A stretch of 7,376 nucleotides of DNA from an uncultured Bacteroides sp. (GTDB lineage Bacteria; Bacteroidota; Bacteroidia; Bacteroidales; Bacteroidaceae). Position numbers and translations under genes: made by a program. Position 1 is the first letter of the stretch, and each line of letters starts with the position of its first letter. The DNA is taken from positions 1-7,376 of the forward strand of contig CAJJYX010000160.1 of assembly GCA_905197435.1 (NCBI GenBank), written 5' to 3'. Positions 6,711-7,376 of this stretch are shown here, in pieces. The notes under the pieces are model-generated. The model saw only the letters and a program-made list of their open reading frames with translations, was not told the origin of the DNA and made no database searches.

Positions 6711-7376
6711 ATGGAACAAGAAGATTTTGATATACGCAACCAGCAGCCCGTTACCAGTAGGGAACGTGATTTCGAGAACGCTCTCCGCCCGTTGAATTTT
6801 GAGGATTTCAGCGGACAGGACAAGGTGGTGGATAATCTGCGCATATTTGTGAAAGCAGCCCGCTTGCGTGGTGAGGCGCTGGACCATGTGCTGCTTCACG
6901 GCCCTCCAGGATTGGGGAAAACAACGCTCAGCAATATTATAGCCAATGAATTGGGGGTAGGTTTCAAGATAACTTCCGGTCCGGTACTCGACAAGCCGGG
7001 GGACCTGGCGGGAGTGCTTACCAGCCTGGAGCCGAATGATGTGCTTTTCATAGACGAAATACACCGGTTGAGTCCCGTGGTGGAGGAGTATCTGTACTCA
7101 GCCATGGAGGACTACCGCATCGACATCATGATAGACAAAGGACCTTCTGCCCGGAGCATACAGATTGATTTGAACCCCTTCACGTTGGTGGGGGCTACCA
7201 CGCGTAGCGGTCTGCTGACAGCTCCGTTGCGTGCCCGTTTCGGCATCAACCTGCATCTGGAATATTATGATGACGATGTGTTGAGCGGCATTATACGCCG
7301 TTCGTCCGGCATTCTTGATGTTCCTTGCTCGGTAAGGGCTGCCGCCGAGATTGCGAGCCGCAGTCGTGGTACACCG
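6711..7376 (+). CDS. ruvB: Holliday junction branch migration ATPase RuvB (partial, right edge)
   Basis: The first 222 codons are present and the frame is open to the window edge; the full protein is usually about 340 residues. RuvB is the hexameric AAA+ motor that, with RuvA, drives branch migration of Holliday junctions during recombinational repair. The sequence shows the N-terminal [12 protein letters not shown] box, Walker [10 protein letters not shown] (residues 64-72), the RuvB-specific [14 protein letters not shown] stretch, Walker [11 protein letters not shown] (111-120, D115 and E116), the [10 protein letters not shown] beta-hairpin region that contacts RuvA, sensor 1 GATTR (161-165) and the arginine-finger segment APLRARFG (171-178). 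The lid domain starts near 187, and the visible part ends at SRSRGTP, where the C-terminal winged-helix domain has not begun. ATG 6711 gives the normal N-terminal length for the family. It is a core gene, so this end of the window is ordinary chromosome. Confidence 0.97.
   Translation, partial: MEQEDFDIRNQQPVTSRERDFENALRPLNFEDFSGQDKVVDNLRIFVKAARLRGEALDHVLLHGPPGLGKTTLSNIIANELGVGFKITSGPVLDKPGDLAGVLTSLEPNDVLFIDEIHRLSPVVEEYLYSAMEDYRIDIMIDKGPSARSIQIDLNPFTLVGATTRSGLLTAPLRARFGINLHLEYYDDDVLSGIIRRSSGILDVPCSVRAAAEIASRSRGTP

Overview
The window looks like a Bacteroides or close Bacteroidales relative. The grounds are: densely packed co-directional glycan-degradation genes whose products carry signal peptides or lipoprotein signals, weak Shine-Dalgarno sequences, a TAnnTTTG-type promoter element of the Bacteroidetes kind, and protein families (GH115-type C-terminus, GH2, GH43, secreted aldose 1-epimerase) typical of polysaccharide utilization loci (PULs). 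Species cannot be named from this window. All genes lie on the + strand.

Bases 1-5775 are the distal part of a carbohydrate-degradation operon. It begins with the last 63 codons of a gene ending in a GH115 C-terminal-like domain. Next come a 960-residue exported fusion of a complete GH2 enzyme with a complete GH43 enzyme, a GH43 (subfamily 12-like) lipoprotein with a C-terminal beta-sandwich domain, and a lipoprotein aldose 1-epimerase. The junctions are 2, 10 and 3 bases, so co-transcription is very likely. The enzyme set suggests removal of arabinose, xylose or uronic-acid decorations from a plant hemicellulose or pectin, possibly glucuronoarabinoxylan, with the epimerase equilibrating the anomers of released sugars in the periplasm. 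The exact substrate is inference.

Bases 5776-5923 are the operon boundary. They hold a compact stem-loop just after the epimerase stop, then a long imperfect inverted repeat (27-base arms, 24 matching) ending in six T. This is best read as a terminator whose 3' arm also carries the -7 element of the next gene's promoter.

From 5924 the content becomes housekeeping: a complete AlkD-family DNA alkylation repair protein, then, after 85 bases, the first 222 codons of ruvB, which runs off the right edge. No RNA genes, CRISPR arrays, insertion sequences or phage genes were seen. I found no clearly new biological system. The most interesting items are the GH2-GH43 fusion with both active sites intact and the terminator/promoter overlap at the PUL boundary.
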